Of a DNA stretch of 8,508 bases, positions 6,080-8,508 are shown in pieces. The translations under genes and the position numbers were made by a program. Below the pieces are notes generated by a model. That model was not told the DNA's origin and ran no database searches. It saw only the letters and a list, made by a program, of their open reading frames with translations. This DNA comes from Deltaproteobacteria bacterium UBA2385 (GTDB taxonomy: Bacteria > Myxococcota_A > UBA796 > UBA2385). Positions within the stretch are counted from its first letter, which is position 1, and every line of letters begins with the position of its first letter. The stretch lies in contig DDSR01000186.1 in assembly GCA_002343455.1 (NCBI GenBank), positions 3,628 to 12,135 of the forward strand, given 5' to 3'.

Positions 6080-7117
6080 ATGAGAGGACCCCTGCTGCTT
6101 CCCCTGCTGATCTTCGGCTGCGCACGGAGCGCTCCCGTAGAGGCTATCGGCGACCCGGCCGGGCCTGTTGCTCAGTGCGGGAACGTGGGCGCGCTGCCCC
6201 TCAGCACACGCCTCGCCTTGCTTGACGGTCGACTGGAGATGATGGTGCCGGAGGGCGCCGGCTTGAGCCCCATGACCGCCTCGATCATGTCCGCGCCCGA
6301 GCCGGAGGCCTTGCACTCCAGGGTGTATCTTGAGCTCGGCGACGAGAAGTACGTCGTGATGGTGTCGGAGCTGTTCCAGCGTGCCGGCGAGGGGTTCTCC
6401 GAATCGATCGCCGTGGCCGGAAGCCGACTGGAGCGGCTTGAGCTTCTGAATGGGGGCAGTGTCACGGTGCAGCTGCCCGAGGTGCTCGACACCAGCACCG
6501 AGGCGGTGCTTGTGGCGCAGGTGACGGTGCAGCACCCCGACTCGTCGTTGCAGACCATCCACTTCTACGTCAACCCGCAAGCCGCCACCGATGCGGCCGC
6601 CTGTCATGCGATGGTGATGGCATCGGTGCGCAGCCTGGCCGTCGGGCCGCGGGCTCTGCAGGTCGGTGGTCCGGTGTCGCTGCCCACGGGTCCAGCGGAC
6701 GAGACGCTCAACCTGATCCTGCCCGATGGATGGACGACCTATCAGCGCACTGGCCCCGACTTCGTCGTCCACCACCTCCAGGAGATCGGGACCACCGCCG
6801 ACGCCGGTGCGTTCGGCCTGGTGTACTTCGGCGGGCATCCAAGCCCGATGTCCGATGGATCGGGCCAGAAGGTCGAGCGATCGCTGTTCGGGGCGCCCCA
6901 GAGCTTCACCCGCTTTGGCAACGGTGAAGCGGTCGCCTGGGAGGCCCTGGTAGCGGTGCACGGGCCGCTCCAGCTCCAGCTTCCCGCCGGCGAGCTCGCC
7001 GTGGGGGTGCCACGGGCCGGCTGGTTCGCCCACGTGATGGTTGGTTCCCTCGACGGGTCGCAAACGCGCGTCGAGCCGATGTTGGACGCGCTGGGGGCGG
7101 CCAGCTGGGGGCCGTAG
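6080..7117 (+). CDS. Lipoprotein of unknown function, possibly two similar domains
   Basis: This is a 345-residue protein starting MRGPLLLPLLIFGC, a short lipoprotein signal with lipobox I-F-G-C (Cys14) and one Arg in the n-region. The mature part has only two more cysteines (33, 175). It looks like two related alpha/beta halves. The first (about 48-187) opens with LDGRLEMMVPEGA and ends with a strand (IHFYVNP) followed by a helix leading to MASVRSL. The second (about 207-345) opens with LNLILPDGW and ends with AGWFAHVMV followed by a helix leading to MLDALGAASW. Both also have a central strand segment (RVYLEL..KYVVMV and FGLVYFGG). The duplication is judged by eye and is tentative. The layout recalls small lipid-anchored binding or immunity-type proteins, but no family is recognised and no catalytic motif is seen. 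It is the third gene of the plus operon and ends 12 nt from the convergent CapA-like gene. Confidence 0.82.
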   Translation: MRGPLLLPLLIFGCARSAPVEAIGDPAGPVAQCGNVGALPLSTRLALLDGRLEMMVPEGAGLSPMTASIMSAPEPEALHSRVYLELGDEKYVVMVSELFQRAGEGFSESIAVAGSRLERLELLNGGSVTVQLPEVLDTSTEAVLVAQVTVQHPDSSLQTIHFYVNPQAATDAAACHAMVMASVRSLAVGPRALQVGGPVSLPTGPADETLNLILPDGWTTYQRTGPDFVVHHLQEIGTTADAGAFGLVYFGGHPSPMSDGSGQKVERSLFGAPQSFTRFGNGEAVAWEALVAVHGPLQLQLPAGELAVGVPRAGWFAHVMVGSLDGSQTRVEPMLDALGAASWGP

Positions 7118-7129
7118 AGGGGCCCTCGC

Positions 7130-8491
7130 TCAGCGCCCCTGCGGCCCCGAAAGGCTGCCGTCCTGGGCGATCTGCACCGCCGTGTCGGGGAAGTCCTCGG
7201 CCGAGAGCGTGCGCAGCAGGTCGATCGACCGACCCTGCGGGTCCTTCATCGGCACCCCCTCGCCCTCCAGCCAGGTCGGCAGGACCTTGCCTCCCAGGAA
7301 GCGCCCCTCTCGGTCCATCTGCAGCTCCAGCACCGCGCTGATGCCGTTGTTGCCCGAGGTGTTGAAGGGTCCGTAGGTGGCGAAGTTGCCGAGCGAGTAG
7401 GCCACCAGGCGGTCCTTGTAGACCTCCATCCCGCGCAGGACGTGCGGTCCGTGGCCGATGACCGCGTCGGCGCCGGCGTCGATCACGACCCGGGCGAACT
7501 GGCGCAGGTTGCCGCGGTTCTCGCCGTAGAAGGTCTCGCTGCCCTGGGGCACGCGGATGGCCTTGCTGCCCTCGGCCCCGCCGTGGAAGCTGACGACCAC
7601 GATGTCGTGCTCGGCGGCCAGCGCCCGGACCAGGGCGGCGGCGGTGTCGTGGTCGTTGACGTAGTGACTGTTCTGGCTGGTGTGGAAGCCGATCACGGCG
7701 ACCTTCAGGCCCTTGACCGTCAGGGAGGCGATGTCCCCCGGCCGCCCGGTGTGGGCGATGCCCTGGGCGTCGAGCACCTTCTCGGTCCGTTCGCGGCAGT
7801 ACTCGCCGAAGTCGCCGGCGTGGTTGTTGGCGGTCGACACCACGTCGAAGCCCGCCTGCTTGTACAGCGCGCCGTAGCGCTCGGGGCTGCGGAAGGCGTA
7901 GCAGCGGCCGGCAGGGGTGTCGGGGCTGCACTTGCTGGTGCTGCCGCCATCGCAGAGGGGGCCCTCCAGGTTTCCAAAGGTCAGATCGGCGTCGCTGAGC
8001 AGGTCGGCGACGTCGGAGAACATGCTCTTGCCGTCGTCGGGGGCCAGCATCCCCGCCTGGAAGTCGGTGCCGATCATCATGTCCCCGACCGCCCGCAGGC
8101 GCAGGGTGGTGCCCGCGGGGGCGGTCGAGGCGAAGCTGGCCGGGGCGGCGGCCTTGCCCTTGGCGACGATCGACTGCAGGCCCGCCTGGTCGCGGGCCTG
8201 GGCCAGCGAGTCGGCCAGGCCCTTGCGCTGCGGGTCGACCTTCTGCACCGCCTCCCAGGCGCTGACGACGCCCGGCCAGTCGGCCTGGATCCAGTGCGCC
8301 CAGCCGAGCTCCCACTGGCACTCCAGCGTGATCGCCGGGTCCGCCTGGCGGGCGATACAGCGCTGCAGCGCCATCGCGGCGCCCTCGGCCTTCTTCTCGG
8401 CCAGGAGCTGGCGGCCGAGGTCGAGGTCGGACTGGGCCAGCTCGGCTGGGGAGGCGAGGGCGATGGAGGAGGTGAGGAGGAGGGTGATCAT
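7130..8491 (-). CDS. CapA family protein (PGA_cap metallophosphatase-like) with helical-repeat N-terminus
   Basis: This is a 453-residue exported protein. The start is the ATG at 8491-8489; an in-frame TAA four codons upstream (8501-8503) excludes an earlier one. The signal is MITLLLTSSIALA with probable cleavage after Ala13 and no Lys/Arg in the n-region. Residues about 15-105 form a TPR-like helical region (WELGWAHWIQADW at 60-72). The CapA domain covers about 128-410, with the expected calcineurin-like blocks: AVGDMMIG (Asp137), GNLEGPL (Asn174, Glu176), STANNHAGDFG (Asn223, His224), VSFHGGAEG (His303, Glu307; the family often has HWG) and IGHGPHVLRG (His347, His350), then AYSLGNF. All probable metal and phosphate ligands are present. 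Family members are named after poly-gamma-glutamate capsule synthesis, but the capB, capC and capE partners are absent here, so the substrate is unknown and an envelope hydrolase or phosphatase role is possible. No Shine-Dalgarno is seen in the 17 nt of upstream sequence present. Confidence 0.93.
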   Translation of the reverse strand: MITLLLTSSIALASPAELAQSDLDLGRQLLAEKKAEGAAMALQRCIARQADPAITLECQWELGWAHWIQADWPGVVSAWEAVQKVDPQRKGLADSLAQARDQAGLQSIVAKGKAAAPASFASTAPAGTTLRLRAVGDMMIGTDFQAGMLAPDDGKSMFSDVADLLSDADLTFGNLEGPLCDGGSTSKCSPDTPAGRCYAFRSPERYGALYKQAGFDVVSTANNHAGDFGEYCRERTEKVLDAQGIAHTGRPGDIASLTVKGLKVAVIGFHTSQNSHYVNDHDTAAALVRALAAEHDIVVVSFHGGAEGSKAIRVPQGSETFYGENRGNLRQFARVVIDAGADAVIGHGPHVLRGMEVYKDRLVAYSLGNFATYGPFNTSGNNGISAVLELQMDREGRFLGGKVLPTWLEGEGVPMKDPQGRSIDLLRTLSAEDFPDTAVQIAQDGSLSGPQGR

Positions 8492-8508
8492 GGCGGGGGA
8501 TTAACGCC

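Noticed and set aside
7118..7140. Bidirectional terminator between the convergent genes
   Set aside because: AGGGGC (7118-7123) can pair with GCCCCT (7135-7140), but the stem is only six pairs, there is no T tract on either side, and it overlaps the end of the CapA-like gene. Such hairpins arise by chance in this GC content.
6906..8321. A 471-residue minus-strand open frame overlapping the CapA-like gene
   Set aside because: It is rich in Arg, Gly and Pro without motifs and is out of frame with the CapA family domain on the same strand, which explains the region fully.

Overview
The window is high-GC bacterial DNA, dense with genes, and most of the genes encode exported proteins or lipoproteins. 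No rRNA, tRNA, transposase or CRISPR array is visible. The GC-rich codon use, the many short-signal lipoproteins of unknown function, and the CapA-family protein with a helical-repeat N-terminus suggest a deltaproteobacterial or Myxococcota-like genome. That placement is inference; no phylogenetic marker gene is present.

Left region (1-3002, minus strand). A three-gene cassette reads leftwards from 3002: a membrane-anchored secreted protein (168 aa), a cysteine-rich lipoprotein (471 aa, GTG start overlapping the previous stop as TAGTG), and a cysteine-rich lipoprotein with a zinc-metalloprotease HExxH signature (303 aa, starting 4 nt after the previous stop). The tight coupling indicates one operon. 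After a 65-nt gap with a weak promoter candidate, a further lipoprotein gene starts at 99 and runs off the left edge.

Divergent intergenic region (3003-3250). It holds six perfect 13-bp tandem repeats plus a degenerate seventh, immediately upstream of the ribosome-binding site of the minus-strand operon. The rest of the region probably carries the promoters of both directions, although no strong box can be named.

Right-hand plus-strand operon (3251-7117). It has an M3-family oligoendopeptidase of the PepF type, then a lipoprotein with a carboxypeptidase-regulatory-like domain joined to a GATase-like domain that lacks the nucleophilic cysteine, then a lipoprotein of unknown function. The gaps are 4 and 23 nt, and each gene has its own clear Shine-Dalgarno sequence.

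Right edge (7130-8491, minus strand). A CapA-family metallophosphatase-like exported protein converges on the plus operon with 12 nt between the stops.

The most notable points are the frame-neutral 13-bp minisatellite, the metzincin-like spacing in the cysteine-rich lipoprotein, the pseudo-amidotransferase lipoprotein, and exported proteins whose signal peptides have no positive charge. I see no complete, clearly new defence or mobile system.
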